Assembly: GCA_000817105.1 (NCBI GenBank)
Contig: JUEP01000010.1
Coordinates: 1-64,000 of the forward strand
Source: a marine actinobacterium MedAcidi-G3
Lineage (GTDB): Bacteria > Actinomycetota > Acidimicrobiia > Acidimicrobiales > Poriferisodalaceae
Direction of reading: 5' to 3'
DNA length: 64,000 nucleotides
The notes beneath the pieces are model-generated. The model was given only the letters and a program-made list of their open reading frames with translations. It searched no databases and was not told the origin of the DNA. Positions 41,067 to 50,576 of the stretch are shown piece by piece (positions within the stretch are counted from its first letter, which is position 1; the number at the start of each line of letters is the position of its first letter). The position numbers and the translations under genes were made by a program.

Positions 41067-41554
41067 TGATTTTGCCCTGCCCAATCGGCGTAGCCATGCA
41101 CCCAAAGCCGCTGTGCCATCGTTTCCGGTACCTTAAGCCTCCGAGCGTTGGCTATCCGGTCCATAGCTTCTTCGGGACTTACACCCAGCTGAGTAAGAAT
41201 TGCAGCCGCGATTGTTGATGACCGTCCTATTCCCCCTCGACAGTGGACAACGACTGAATCCCCGTTTTCGAGATCCCTTGTTGCCCGGGTTATGAGCTTT
41301 TTTGCGTCGTTGTAGTTCTCCAAGATTCCGAAGTCTGGGATTGGAAGATTGGTGAACCCGATGCCGGCGTCGTTGAGAATTTGATGTTCAGCAAGCAAAC
41401 CGATACTCGTCACTTCCTGATCAGTCAGTAGCGAGATGACGTTACTTACTTTTTCCTGCAGCAGATCTTTGACTTCGCGATCAAGAGCGCTTCCGCTCGG
41501 CGCCGGCGCTGTTGCCAGTCGCCCGATTGGTGTCTTGATCCAGTAGAGACGCAT
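41063..41554 (-). CDS. Dual-specificity/tyrosine phosphatase-like protein
   Basis: A 163-residue cysteine phosphatase with the P-loop HCRGGIGRS (C105 to R111, CX5R) and a general-acid candidate Asp in NLPIPDFGI (near 74). The start ATG 41554 overlaps the PlsC stop by one base (TAATG), giving tight coupling with an acyltransferase. It could act on a protein, a phosphoinositide-like or another phosphorylated lipid; the lipid option is suggested by the neighbour only. Confidence 0.83.
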   Translation of the reverse strand: MRLYWIKTPIGRLATAPAPSGSALDREVKDLLQEKVSNVISLLTDQEVTSIGLLAEHQILNDAGIGFTNLPIPDFGILENYNDAKKLITRATRDLENGDSVVVHCRGGIGRSSTIAAAILTQLGVSPEEAMDRIANARRLKVPETMAQRLWVHGYADWAGQNQ

Positions 41555-42228
41555 TATTCGTTGAGCATTTCCCGGGCACGAGCCTGACATTCATGCAAAC
41601 GAACTTTTAGTTGTTCAGTCCATTCTTTGAGGTCAGAGCGTTTCGCTCTGTTCCCGTCCACCGCTGTAGGTGGATCAAGAATTTCGCCTACAACAACTGC
41701 TACCGGCACCCGTGAGGGGAACTTTGAACCAGTAGGCATTGCCACTTCTGTACCAGCAATACCGACCGGTACTACCGGAACTTTTGCCTTGGAGGCCAAC
41801 CATGCTGTCCCATCGTATATTTCGCCAATAACGTCTCCCTCTTGGCGACTTCCTTCCGGGAAGACAAGCATGCACTCGCCGCCTTCAAGCATTTCTTTGG
41901 CTACGCGCATGGCATCTAGATCAGCTTCTCCGCGGCGAACTGGGAAAGAGCCCAATGAACGCATCGCCCATCCTGCCGCCGCGGGTCTAAACAACGAGTC
42001 TTTCCCGAGGTAACGGACTCTTCGGTGACTAGAGCTTCCGACTAGGGGTCCATCAAGATTCGACCGGTGAGCCGGAGCAATGATTACACCACCCTCAAGT
42101 TGAAGTCGTTCTCTGCCTTCAACCCGCAGCCGAAACCACCTGAAAAGAAATATCCTTACGAAGCCGCGCACGGCCCTAAAGAAGAGTTTGCCCATTAGGC
42201 CATCTGGTGAGAAGAGTGCCTTCATCAT
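41554..42228 (-). CDS. 1-acyl-sn-glycerol-3-phosphate acyltransferase-like protein
   Basis: A 224-residue PlsC-family acyltransferase. The catalytic HX4D motif is HRSNLD (54-59) in IIAPAHRSNLDGP, and the glycerophosphate motif is LVFPEGSRQEGD (near 119-130). A hydrophobic, Arg-rich N-terminal stretch (FFRAVRGFVRIFLFRWFRL) suggests membrane association. It would transfer an acyl group to lysophosphatidic acid in phospholipid synthesis. First gene of an operon with the phosphatase and two CoA-transferase genes. Confidence 0.88.
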   Translation of the reverse strand: MMKALFSPDGLMGKLFFRAVRGFVRIFLFRWFRLRVEGRERLQLEGGVIIAPAHRSNLDGPLVGSSSHRRVRYLGKDSLFRPAAAGWAMRSLGSFPVRRGEADLDAMRVAKEMLEGGECMLVFPEGSRQEGDVIGEIYDGTAWLASKAKVPVVPVGIAGTEVAMPTGSKFPSRVPVAVVVGEILDPPTAVDGNRAKRSDLKEWTEQLKVRLHECQARAREMLNE

Positions 42229-42331
42229 CGGAGAAACTAGCCGTTAACTATTGGTTCAACCTGTCGAATCTCCTGTGTCTCGCTCGGACTACTAAAGTTC
42301 CAATAGTCACCCCAGCGAGAGGAGCACTCAC

Positions 42332-43216
42332 ATGCCCATTCCTACTGACATGGTCGGAGACCAGATTGGTCCGCTAAAACACGAAGTAGACGCCCGATGG
42401 GTTATGGCATATTCGGCTGCTCTTGGCGATACTCAGGATTGTTACTTCAATACCAGTCGCGAGAACGGAATTGTTGCCCACCCCATGTTCGCCGTCTGTC
42501 CCGAATGGCCGGTAATAGTTCAAGGCAGAGATTTGGCCGACAAGTGGGGCATCACTCCAGAGGAGACTCGCCAGTCAGTTCATGCAACCCACGACCTGGT
42601 GATTCACCGGTTAGCTCGGCCTGGTGACGTTCTGCAAACTCGTCTGACCTACACCGGCGTTGAGGACAAGAGTCCCGGTGCGTACACGACCATGAAACTT
42701 GAAACTTTCGATGCAGAGGACCAACCCGTTTTCACTACCTACCAAGGCGGAATGTATCTAGGAGTGCCGACAGAAGGAGATGATCGACCGGCACGAGACA
42801 CACCTGATGTTCCCGATCTTGGCCCTTTGCCAGATAAACCCCTCACTGAAATATTGGTTCCAGTGGCTCATGGAGCTGCTCACACCTATACCGAGTCAGC
42901 GCGTATCTGGAATCCAATTCACACTGACGCTGCAGTAGCTAAAGCTGCTGGCCTGCCAGCGATCATTCTGCACGGAACCGCTACTTTGGCGCTCGGCGTC
43001 AGCGCCACTATCTCCACAGTTGCCGAAGGTAACCCCGAACGCGTTCGCCGTATTAGAGGAAGAATGGCGTCAATGGTGTTGATGCCCTCGACCGTCACGG
43101 TGCGAGTCCAAGATGTAACACCGGTTGGTGGTCAGGATGTTGCTCGCTTTGAGGTACTGACCGAAGACGGAGGACCCGCTATCAATCAAGGACTCGTCTT
43201 CTTCGACAAAAACTAA
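42332..43216 (+). CDS. MaoC-like double-hotdog dehydratase
   Basis: A 294-residue protein of two hotdog domains. The N-terminal half (about 1-140) is the FAS1-like dehydratase type (DARWVMAYSAALGDTQDCYF), and the C-terminal half (about 165-290) has the hydratase-2 segment RIWNPIHTDAAVAKAAGLPAIILHGTATLALG, with the catalytic Asp and His in NPIHTD. It would hydrate or dehydrate an enoyl/3-hydroxyacyl-CoA. It has a clear GAGGAG site before the ATG and diverges from plsC over 103 bases. Confidence 0.87.
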   Translation: MPIPTDMVGDQIGPLKHEVDARWVMAYSAALGDTQDCYFNTSRENGIVAHPMFAVCPEWPVIVQGRDLADKWGITPEETRQSVHATHDLVIHRLARPGDVLQTRLTYTGVEDKSPGAYTTMKLETFDAEDQPVFTTYQGGMYLGVPTEGDDRPARDTPDVPDLGPLPDKPLTEILVPVAHGAAHTYTESARIWNPIHTDAAVAKAAGLPAIILHGTATLALGVSATISTVAEGNPERVRRIRGRMASMVLMPSTVTVRVQDVTPVGGQDVARFEVLTEDGGPAINQGLVFFDKN

Positions 43217-43220
43217 ATTG

Positions 43221-43904
43221 CTACCCGATATCTACGTGCTGTGCAAAGTGGTACAAGGTGCGTTCTAAAGCTAATTCGGCCGAAGATTCTTCATAGCTTC
43301 CCCGAGCGTCACAGTTGAAGCCGTGACCCGATGTTTCGTAAATATGAACATCTATCTGAGGCCATCGTTCAGCTATCGCGTGAACGTTGTCCAGCGGAAT
43401 ACCTGTGTCTTCTGCTCCGAAGTGAAGCATCAAGGGCGCTTTCGGTTCTTCTTCGATGTGGGGCATAATCTGGCCGCCGTAATAGCCCGATGCTGCTGAA
43501 ATCTTGTCTGATAGACGAGCGGCAGCTACATACGAAATCGTACCGCCCCAGCAATAACCAACGATCCCAATTTTGCCGGCATACGAGACTGCCTCACACG
43601 CGCCCTTTATGTCGGTGATCACTTGATCCATAGTCACGCCCTCGAAGGCAATTCTTCGACCTTCCTCGATGCCTATTTCATCGTATTTCAGCTCGACATT
43701 TTTTTGAACCCGGTCAAACAGCGCGGGAGCAATAACGACGTAGCCCTTCTCGGCATATCGATCGACAACGCTTCGAATATGTGGGTTAACGCCAAAGATT
43801 TCCTGAACGACAACCAACGCTCCTTTAGGGGAACCTTCGGGCTCGGCTAGGTAGGCACGGAATATGTTGCCATCCTCAGCAGTAACTTCGATATTCGTCC
43901 CCAT
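43221..43904 (-). CDS. Dienelactone hydrolase family protein
   Basis: A 227-residue alpha/beta-hydrolase of the dienelactone hydrolase type, with a Cys nucleophile: GIVGYCWGG (C118), Asp in LHFGAEDTGIP and His in TSGHGFNCD. The early VVQEIFGVNPHIRSVVDRYAEKGYVVIAPALFDR is the standard opening. Known members open chloroaromatic dienelactones, but many act on other esters. Its ATG at 43904 lies just upstream of a short gap to the amidohydrolase gene on the same strand. Confidence 0.9.
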   Translation of the reverse strand: MGTNIEVTAEDGNIFRAYLAEPEGSPKGALVVVQEIFGVNPHIRSVVDRYAEKGYVVIAPALFDRVQKNVELKYDEIGIEEGRRIAFEGVTMDQVITDIKGACEAVSYAGKIGIVGYCWGGTISYVAAARLSDKISAASGYYGGQIMPHIEEEPKAPLMLHFGAEDTGIPLDNVHAIAERWPQIDVHIYETSGHGFNCDARGSYEESSAELALERTLYHFAQHVDIG

Positions 43905-43948
43905 TCAGCGATCCTTTCAACGAATACATGCAAATGTCAGAACTACCT

Positions 43949-45085
43949 CTAGTCCAAGCCCATAAACCGGCGAGCATTTGTATATACAACTTCGCTTCTC
44001 AACTCGTCTCGGCCAACTTTGACAAAAGTTTCGTCTAGCTCAGCCAGCGCTCCAGGGTACGTGCAGTCATAGTGCGGGTAGTCGGAACCCCAAACCACCG
44101 TGTGAGCTAGACCCATATCTGCTAGTTGGGCGAACGCTTCACCTTCGCCTGCCTCCATAGTCACGAAGCACTGTTCTGAAAAAATTTCAGTCGGCTCGCG
44201 TTTCAGCCGAGGAACGAGGTGCCCCATCGACTCTTTGTGTTCGTCAAGCCGATCTAGCCAGTAAGGCAGCCAGCCCAATCCCGATTCGAAGAACCCGACT
44301 CGCAGTCGAGGATGATCATCTAGGACGCCACTCGCCACCATTTCCATTACGGACGCCATCTGTTCAAACGGATGACAAACCATATGGACGTAGAACTGGT
44401 TGCTGTATCTAGTTCTAGCAAAGCTCTTCATCTTTGATCCAAAACTTCCATGAATGGCAACCGTCATGTCATGATCTTCCGCTGCGGACCAAACTCGATC
44501 CATCTCTTCGGAGAACAGCTCAAGCCCGTTGTAACGCTCAGGTCGGAAGGTCATCCCCGTTAGCCCGGCTTCCGCGCAAAATTCGATCTCAGCGACCGCG
44601 TGATCCACTGCCTGCAGAGGGGTGACCCCAACTCCAAATAGCCGGTCCGGGTTCTCAGAAACGAAGTCCGACATCCACCGGTTGTATCCCCTGGCGTTGG
44701 CAGCAGCGACATCGCCGTCAGAAATATCACCGGACATCAAATGCACCGAAGGAAACATCAGAGCAGCGGCAAGTCCTTCGCTGTCCATGACTTTAAGCCG
44801 TGCCGCTGGGTCGTAACTGCCGGGGACTATGTCATCCCAGGTGACGGCAGTGCCATAGGCATCTGGAATGCAGGCCGGAGCGGCGCTGGTGTCCATGCTC
44901 TTGTCCTCAACAAAGACACTGTCTAAATCACCCAAAGGCCGACACTGCATAACCAAATCCCGATACTTAGGATCGGTGTACTCCTCCCATACAGATGTCG
45001 GCTCAGCTATGTGCGCATCAGAGTCATAGACAGGAACTTTCCCGCTCGATGCATACGGTTCATCGGTACTTAGTGGTGGCCCCAT
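43949..45085 (-). CDS. Amidohydrolase family protein (amidohydrolase 2)
   Basis: A 378-residue PF04909-type metal-dependent hydrolase or decarboxylase: VPVYDSDAHIAEPTSVWEEY (DAH metal site, near 18-37), MTVAIHGSFGS (barrel His), CHPFEQMASVMEMVASGVLDDHPRLRVGFFESGLGWLPYWLDRLDEH and WGSDYPHYDCTYPGA with the catalytic Asp. It is a paralog of the enzyme at 22222 in the selenoprotein operon. Substrate unknown. Confidence 0.86.
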   Translation of the reverse strand: MGPPLSTDEPYASSGKVPVYDSDAHIAEPTSVWEEYTDPKYRDLVMQCRPLGDLDSVFVEDKSMDTSAAPACIPDAYGTAVTWDDIVPGSYDPAARLKVMDSEGLAAALMFPSVHLMSGDISDGDVAAANARGYNRWMSDFVSENPDRLFGVGVTPLQAVDHAVAEIEFCAEAGLTGMTFRPERYNGLELFSEEMDRVWSAAEDHDMTVAIHGSFGSKMKSFARTRYSNQFYVHMVCHPFEQMASVMEMVASGVLDDHPRLRVGFFESGLGWLPYWLDRLDEHKESMGHLVPRLKREPTEIFSEQCFVTMEAGEGEAFAQLADMGLAHTVVWGSDYPHYDCTYPGALAELDETFVKVGRDELRSEVVYTNARRFMGLD

Positions 45086-45119
45086 GAGACCATTCTTGCT
45101 CAGAAACTATCGGCCCCGC

Positions 45120-45995
45120 TCATTGCGTTGAATAAAGGGTCCGTAATCCGTGGCTCAGCGCTAGCGGTGTAACTGACATATGGCTTTCGTTCGGGAACAC
45201 TTTCCAATGAAGATTTAACCCTTCGTACTCCCTGGACACCATCTGATCATGGAATTCTTGGTGGGGCGAGAGTTCGTCTGTTTCCAACTCCCCTTTGGAC
45301 ATGAACACATGGGCATCAAGATGCTTGCTGCTTTCATAGCGTTGTTGTTCGCGACGAAACATGACCTGGTCATCCCACCAAACCGACGGACTAGCTAGCA
45401 GATAATGATCGAACATCGCAGATGTTTCAAGCAGTACATGAACGCCAAACAACGCGCTGAAAGAGTGTCCGATGAACGTCATCTCAGAAATTCGGTATTG
45501 AGTCTTGAGAAAAGGAATGACTTCTGCAGCCAACCAACGTCGAAACGCCTCTGCTCCTCCAAGCTGTTCACCGGGAACTCGCACACCCGTAAGCGCAGGG
45601 GCGTCAACGGCTGTGGTTGTGAAGTCCATCGCCCGAAGCTGGATAACCTCCCTATAAGAGGGCTCATCGTGCGCCACCCCTATAACAATCGCCTTCGGAA
45701 GTTCCTTGGAGGGCGCAAGGAGCCGCACCGTATCGACGACTGTTCCATAAGTCCACATGGCGTCAAAACATAGATAGACAGGGTGTGGCTCTTCTCCATC
45801 AGGGTCGTAAGTCGGAGGTAGATCAACCCACAGGACATAATCCCTATCCACATCATTCCGTGTCATTCGATGGCTGAATGGAGTCCAGGGGGAACGCAAT
45901 AATTCGTTACTCACAAATGCAAGTTTGGCCGATGACTGTCGAACGCGCTTGCTCTCGGTCGTTAATTCACCTAGGAATCCATGAGCGAAGAACAT
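45120..45995 (-). CDS. Esterase-family alpha/beta hydrolase (esterase D/enterochelin esterase type)
   Basis: A protein of about 291 residues with VDRDYVLWVDLPPTYDPDG (family opening), nucleophile elbow FIGHSFSALFG (Ser), FDHYLLASPSVWWDD and a C-terminal NESHMSVTPLALSHGL with the His. This fits the PF00756 group. The start is uncertain: ATG 45995 overlaps the divergent carboxylase start by 15 bases, a TTG at 46028 is longer, and ATG 45869 is shorter but would cut the N-terminal strand. Confidence 0.8.
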   Translation of the reverse strand: MFFAHGFLGELTTESKRVRQSSAKLAFVSNELLRSPWTPFSHRMTRNDVDRDYVLWVDLPPTYDPDGEEPHPVYLCFDAMWTYGTVVDTVRLLAPSKELPKAIVIGVAHDEPSYREVIQLRAMDFTTTAVDAPALTGVRVPGEQLGGAEAFRRWLAAEVIPFLKTQYRISEMTFIGHSFSALFGVHVLLETSAMFDHYLLASPSVWWDDQVMFRREQQRYESSKHLDAHVFMSKGELETDELSPHQEFHDQMVSREYEGLNLHWKVFPNESHMSVTPLALSHGLRTLYSTQ

Positions 45996-47639
45996 GTTCA
46001 GAGGGAGATCAGTGTGGCGGTACTCCAATCACATATTGATACCAACGCCGATTGGTTTGAAAAAAATTGCGATGACATGCTGGAACAACTGGCAGTCATT
46101 GATGAGTTACATGCTGAGGCAGGCGGTGGCGGCGGGCCAGCCGCTATGGACAGAATGCGCAGCCGTGGCAAAATACCGGTTCGAGAACGAATACAGATGG
46201 TGTTAGACGCCGACGCACCATTCTTCGAGATCAGTTCACTGGCCGGCTACTGCACCAACTACGCGGTTGGCGGCGGTTTGGTCATGGGTATAGGTGTGAT
46301 CGAAGGCGTTGAATGCGTAATCGAAGGCAACGATCCGACGGTCCTCGGTGGAGCCATCACCCAGGTGGCCGGGCGGAAGCTAATGCGTGCAATCGAAATC
46401 GCGCGACAAAACCGGATGCCGTACATCCAATTTGTCGAATCTGCCGGCGGCGACCTACGCGGGGACGACGACCCTGAGCGGCAAATGATCGAACAGCAGG
46501 ATCATTTCGCTGAGTCAGGTCGACTTTTCTATGACGTAACTGAGTTGTCCAAATTACGTATTCCATCCGTCGCAGTTGTATTCGGAAGTTCAACAGCGGG
46601 AGGCGCTTACCAACCCGGGATGAGCGACTACAACATCTTCGTTCGAAACCAGTCCAAGGTTTTTCTCGGCGGGCCCCCTTTGGTCAAAATGGCTACCGGG
46701 GAAGACAGCGACGATGAAACACTTGGCGGAGCCCAAATGCACGCCGAGGTTTCGGGTCTCGCCGACTACCTAGCTGAAGACGAAGCTGAAGCCCTGCGGA
46801 TGTGTCGTGAGGTGGTCAGCCATTTGAATTGGCGAAAATTGGGGCCAGCGCCATCGATGGCTGACGACCCACCTGTCCATAACACCGAAGAGCTACTGGG
46901 GTTAATGCCCAGAGACCTGCAAGCATTAATTGATTGTCGAGAGGTTATAGCTCGCATAGTTGACGGATCTCGTTTCGAAGAATTTAAAGCCCGATACGGA
47001 ACCACCTTGATTTGCGGCTGGGCGTCAATTCACGGATATCCAGTGGGCCTAATTGGCAACAACGGGCCAATTTTCAGTGAAAGTGCTGAGAAGGCTGCTC
47101 AATTTATTCAACTATGCAACCAGCAAGATATTCCAATTGTGTTCCTCCAAAACATCACTGGATACATGGTCGGTAAAGACTTTGAGCACTCAGGGATCGT
47201 AAAAAATGGTTCCAAGATGATCAACGCAGTCTCTAATTCAATGGTCCCGCACATCACCGTGATATTGGGAAATAGCTATGGCGCGGGGAACTACGGCATG
47301 TCAGGAAGAGCGTTCAACACGAGATTCACCTATCTCTGGCCAACAGCGAAAATTGCCATAATGGGCCCCAAGCAGATAGCCGGAGTTATGTCGCTTGTCC
47401 GTCGAGGGCAAGCAGCTAGGAAGGGACTCGAGTTCGATGAGGAAATGGATCAAAAAATTACCGAATCGGTTGAGCACTATCACGAACTGAAATCGTTAGC
47501 CCTCTATTCATCTGGGCGAGTCACAGACGATGGGATCATCGATCCTCGCGATACCCGCGATGTGATCGCGCTATCCCTGTCCGCCTGTAGTAACAACAAA
47601 ATCGAGGGCGCTGAAGGCTTCGGCGTCTTCCGAATGTAA
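45981..47639 (+). CDS. Acyl-CoA carboxylase beta subunit (methylcrotonyl-CoA carboxylase-like)
   Basis: A 552-residue carboxyltransferase. Signs are RSRGKIPVRERIQMVLD, FVESAGGDLRGDDDP (near 150-165), FGSSTAGGAYQPGMSDYNIFVRNQSKVFLGGPPLVKMATGE (MCC-like, near 200-240), NNGPIFSESAEKAAQFIQLCNQQDIPIVFLQNITGYMVG and SYGAGNYGMSGRAFNTRF. The GPPLVK and IFSESAEKAA patterns favour methylcrotonyl- or geranyl-CoA carboxylase over the propionyl type. A GTG at 46014 with a strong AGGGAG site is an alternative start that would remove the overlap with the esterase gene. The biotin subunit gene follows after 10 bases. Confidence 0.9.
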   Translation: MSEEHVQREISVAVLQSHIDTNADWFEKNCDDMLEQLAVIDELHAEAGGGGGPAAMDRMRSRGKIPVRERIQMVLDADAPFFEISSLAGYCTNYAVGGGLVMGIGVIEGVECVIEGNDPTVLGGAITQVAGRKLMRAIEIARQNRMPYIQFVESAGGDLRGDDDPERQMIEQQDHFAESGRLFYDVTELSKLRIPSVAVVFGSSTAGGAYQPGMSDYNIFVRNQSKVFLGGPPLVKMATGEDSDDETLGGAQMHAEVSGLADYLAEDEAEALRMCREVVSHLNWRKLGPAPSMADDPPVHNTEELLGLMPRDLQALIDCREVIARIVDGSRFEEFKARYGTTLICGWASIHGYPVGLIGNNGPIFSESAEKAAQFIQLCNQQDIPIVFLQNITGYMVGKDFEHSGIVKNGSKMINAVSNSMVPHITVILGNSYGAGNYGMSGRAFNTRFTYLWPTAKIAIMGPKQIAGVMSLVRRGQAARKGLEFDEEMDQKITESVEHYHELKSLALYSSGRVTDDGIIDPRDTRDVIALSLSACSNNKIEGAEGFGVFRM

Positions 47640-47649
47640 GTAGAACTCA

Positions 47650-49635
47650 ATGACAATAAGACGACTCCTCGTAGCCAACAGAGGCGAAATTGCTCGCAGG
47701 GTATTTCGCACTGCCAAGGAAATGGGCATCTTTACAGTTGCCGTACATTCAGAGGGAGATGCTGATGCTCCATTCGTTGGCGACGCTGATCTGGGCGTAG
47801 CGCTTGGCGGCACTACTGCTACCGAGTCTTATCTCGACAGCGAGAAAGTTCTCGCAGCAGCAATTTCTGTTGGGGCCGACGCTATTCACCCTGGATACGG
47901 ATTTTTGTCTGAGAATGCTGACTTTGCTCAAGCAGTGATCAATGCCGGAATCACTTGGGTGGGACCGCCTCCCTCAGCTATTGCTGCCATGGGCGACAAA
48001 CTAGAGGCGAAGCGCACCATGGTTGGCGCAGAAGTTCCGACGCTTCCATCACTTGAGGTATCTGAGTCGTCCGATCTCGGGGCGATAGCTCAAGAGATTG
48101 GCTTCCCGTTATTGGTGAAGGCCAGTGCTGGAGGAGGCGGCAAAGGAATGCGCGTTGTAGAGAACAAAGCAAATCTCGAGGATGCCGTTGTTGGAGCTAA
48201 GCGCGAGGCTCTGAATGCTTTTGGTAACGACACCGTATTTCTTGAACGGTATTTACCAGCACCGCGACATGTCGAAATTCAGGTTCTCGGAGATCAACAT
48301 GGCAACGTACTTCACTGTTTCGAGCGCGAGTGCTCAATCCAACGGCGCCACCAAAAGGTTATTGAGGAGGCACCGTCTCCGGTCTTATCTGAGTCACTGA
48401 GAAACGAAATGGGTCAAGCAGCAGTCGCTGCCGTCAAAGCGATCGGGTACGCGTCAGCCGGAACCGTGGAGTTCCTGCTCGACGGTGACGGAGATAGTGC
48501 CCAATTTTTCTTCCTAGAAGTCAACACCCGGCTTCAAGTTGAACATCCTGTAACTGAAGAAATTACTGGGTTAGATCTTGTTCGAGAGCAAATCCGAATT
48601 GCTAATGGGGAGCCTCTCGGCTACGAACAATCAGACCTTTCGATTTCAGGTCATTCAGTAGAAGCCCGACTCTATGCAGAGGACCCCTCCAACGACTTCT
48701 TGCCGGCGACCGGCCAAATCGATGTCTGGGAACCAGCTGAAACTCCAGAGGTTCGCTACGACTCCGGCATTGAGTCTGGCTCAGAGGTTTCTGTTGAGTT
48801 TGATCCAATGCTGGCAAAGGTCATTGCGCACGCACCAACGCGCACCGAAGCCGCTTTGAAACTTGCACTCGCTCTAGAACGAACTCGACTTCATGGAACA
48901 GTTACCAACCGTGACTTCTTAGTCGCGACCCTACGTCACGAAGAATTTCTCGCGGGCAACACCACTACCGACTTCATCTCTCGCGTTGATATCCCCGGAC
49001 AAAGAATTCCTTCCCAATGCGAACTAGAAGACGCTGCAATCGCGATTGCTTTGGTGTCGCAGAAAAACAATAGAGAAGCTGCTACTGCTCTCGCATTTAT
49101 GCCTTCTGGATTTCGCAACAGTTCGATGCCCAGTCAGCAATTGGTTTTATCTCATGCTGACACTGAAATTGCAGTTGACTATCGGCCGATACGAGGTGGG
49201 TCTTTCGAAATACGCGTAGGCGACAACGTCGAACCAAGATTGGCGACGCTGTTGTCAATGGAAGGAAATCGTTTCGAAATTCAAGTCGACGACATTAGAG
49301 CGAGTGGTTACGCAAACAAATTCGGAAACCGTTGGTGTATTGATATTCCTGCAGGAAGCCTCGAATTCAAAGAAAGGAGTCGCTTCCCTGAACCAGACCT
49401 CACCGACGTTGAAGGTGGATTGACTGCTCCCATGCCAGGCAAGATTTTAGCTATCGAAGTGGGTGAAGGTGACTCCGTCGAAACTGGGCAGCTACTCGTT
49501 CTCATGGAAGCCATGAAAATGGAGCATCAAATCGTTGCAGCCTTCGATGGTGCCGTTACTGAGGTCCGTGTTGCGGTCGGAGATCAGGTTGACAATGGGG
49601 AGCTCCTCGTAGTCATCGCTTCGGTAGATGACTAA
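47650..49635 (+). CDS. Acyl-CoA carboxylase alpha subunit (biotin carboxylase plus biotin carrier)
   Basis: A 661-residue protein with a biotin carboxylase (about 1-450): RLLVANRGEIARRVFRTAKEMG, the ATP-grasp loop KASAGGGGKGMRVV, RECSIQRRHQKVIEEAPSP and FLEVNTRLQVEHPVTEEITGLDLV. A variable central domain (about 460-580) follows, then a C-terminal biotinyl domain with MEAMKMEHQ, in which K623 is the biotinylation site. It makes carboxybiotin for the beta subunit encoded just upstream, and could also serve the orphan beta subunit at 32055. Confidence 0.93.
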   Translation: MTIRRLLVANRGEIARRVFRTAKEMGIFTVAVHSEGDADAPFVGDADLGVALGGTTATESYLDSEKVLAAAISVGADAIHPGYGFLSENADFAQAVINAGITWVGPPPSAIAAMGDKLEAKRTMVGAEVPTLPSLEVSESSDLGAIAQEIGFPLLVKASAGGGGKGMRVVENKANLEDAVVGAKREALNAFGNDTVFLERYLPAPRHVEIQVLGDQHGNVLHCFERECSIQRRHQKVIEEAPSPVLSESLRNEMGQAAVAAVKAIGYASAGTVEFLLDGDGDSAQFFFLEVNTRLQVEHPVTEEITGLDLVREQIRIANGEPLGYEQSDLSISGHSVEARLYAEDPSNDFLPATGQIDVWEPAETPEVRYDSGIESGSEVSVEFDPMLAKVIAHAPTRTEAALKLALALERTRLHGTVTNRDFLVATLRHEEFLAGNTTTDFISRVDIPGQRIPSQCELEDAAIAIALVSQKNNREAATALAFMPSGFRNSSMPSQQLVLSHADTEIAVDYRPIRGGSFEIRVGDNVEPRLATLLSMEGNRFEIQVDDIRASGYANKFGNRWCIDIPAGSLEFKERSRFPEPDLTDVEGGLTAPMPGKILAIEVGEGDSVETGQLLVLMEAMKMEHQIVAAFDGAVTEVRVAVGDQVDNGELLVVIASVDD

Positions 49636-49638
49636 TGA

Positions 49639-50517
49639 TCAAGAATTCCCATCAAATCCACCGACAAAACCGGCCATTTTATGTGGCTCATCTTTTAGTG
49701 GGCGGGTTCGATTAGGCCAATAACTAGATGGGTCACCGTCTCCGATATGTACTGCGCTACGTGTCCAGCTTTCTCCACCCGGAACAACTTTGACTTCTGC
49801 CGCTAAGTAGCGGAGAGCTATTCCACATCTCCGACGCGCACTGAAGTTAGGCGGCGACCCATGCAGCAAAAGGTCTGTATGCAACGAGACCTCTCCCGCT
49901 TGCATCTCGTTCAGAGCAACATCGACATAGTCTTCGTGTTCCACTACGCGACGATTGAGCACAACTGACCCATCCAAGGGTAATTCCGCATGTGCCAAAT
50001 CACCATTGAGGTGGCTTCCCGGAACGAACCTCATTGCAGCATTGTCTTCATCCACATCATCTACTGCCAGCCATATAGTCACTGAATTCGTCGGCGTGAA
50101 AGGCCAATAATTTGCATCTTGGTGTAGTGGAATTTCCATGCCATCACCTGGAAGCTTGCAAAATATATGTGTACTCCAGCAAACAGATTCTGAACCCAAG
50201 ATGTCTGACACATAGTCAACAAAGACGGGAGTCTGGATAAGGTCCCATAGCCGCCCACTAACCTGGTGGTATTGGTTGATCGAATAGCTATTGCGGCGGT
50301 CATCTGCTGAAATTACTTCTTCGATCAACCAGTCCACATACAGGCGCAAATCACTTACTTCAGCAGAAGATAAACCAGCGAGAGCTGTGAGGTAGCCAGT
50401 TTTATTAAAACAATCGACCTGTTCCTCTGACAAAACAGACAAATTTTCTCGTGACGAGGGCCGAAAACAAAAGTCTTGCTGAGCTTCACCGAATTGAAAA
50501 CGTTCTTCTCCACTCAC
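49639..50517 (-). CDS. Phytanoyl-CoA dioxygenase family protein
   Basis: A 292-residue Fe(II)/2-oxoglutarate oxygenase of the PhyH type. The iron ligands are seen as H-x-D in IPLHQDANYWPF (near 126-137) and the distal His in SLHTDLLLHGSPPNFSARRRCGIALRYL (near 212-238), where the Arg residues bind 2-oxoglutarate. The start is GTG 50517. It ends three bases after the carboxylase alpha stop. Likely hydroxylates an acyl chain or small molecule. Confidence 0.88.
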   Translation of the reverse strand: MSGEERFQFGEAQQDFCFRPSSRENLSVLSEEQVDCFNKTGYLTALAGLSSAEVSDLRLYVDWLIEEVISADDRRNSYSINQYHQVSGRLWDLIQTPVFVDYVSDILGSESVCWSTHIFCKLPGDGMEIPLHQDANYWPFTPTNSVTIWLAVDDVDEDNAAMRFVPGSHLNGDLAHAELPLDGSVVLNRRVVEHEDYVDVALNEMQAGEVSLHTDLLLHGSPPNFSARRRCGIALRYLAAEVKVVPGGESWTRSAVHIGDGDPSSYWPNRTRPLKDEPHKMAGFVGGFDGNS

Positions 50518-50576
50518 GCCGCCACAATAGGCGGTTCAAAAGAAGTCAGCACTTTCCTGAAAGCTCACATCTCTCA

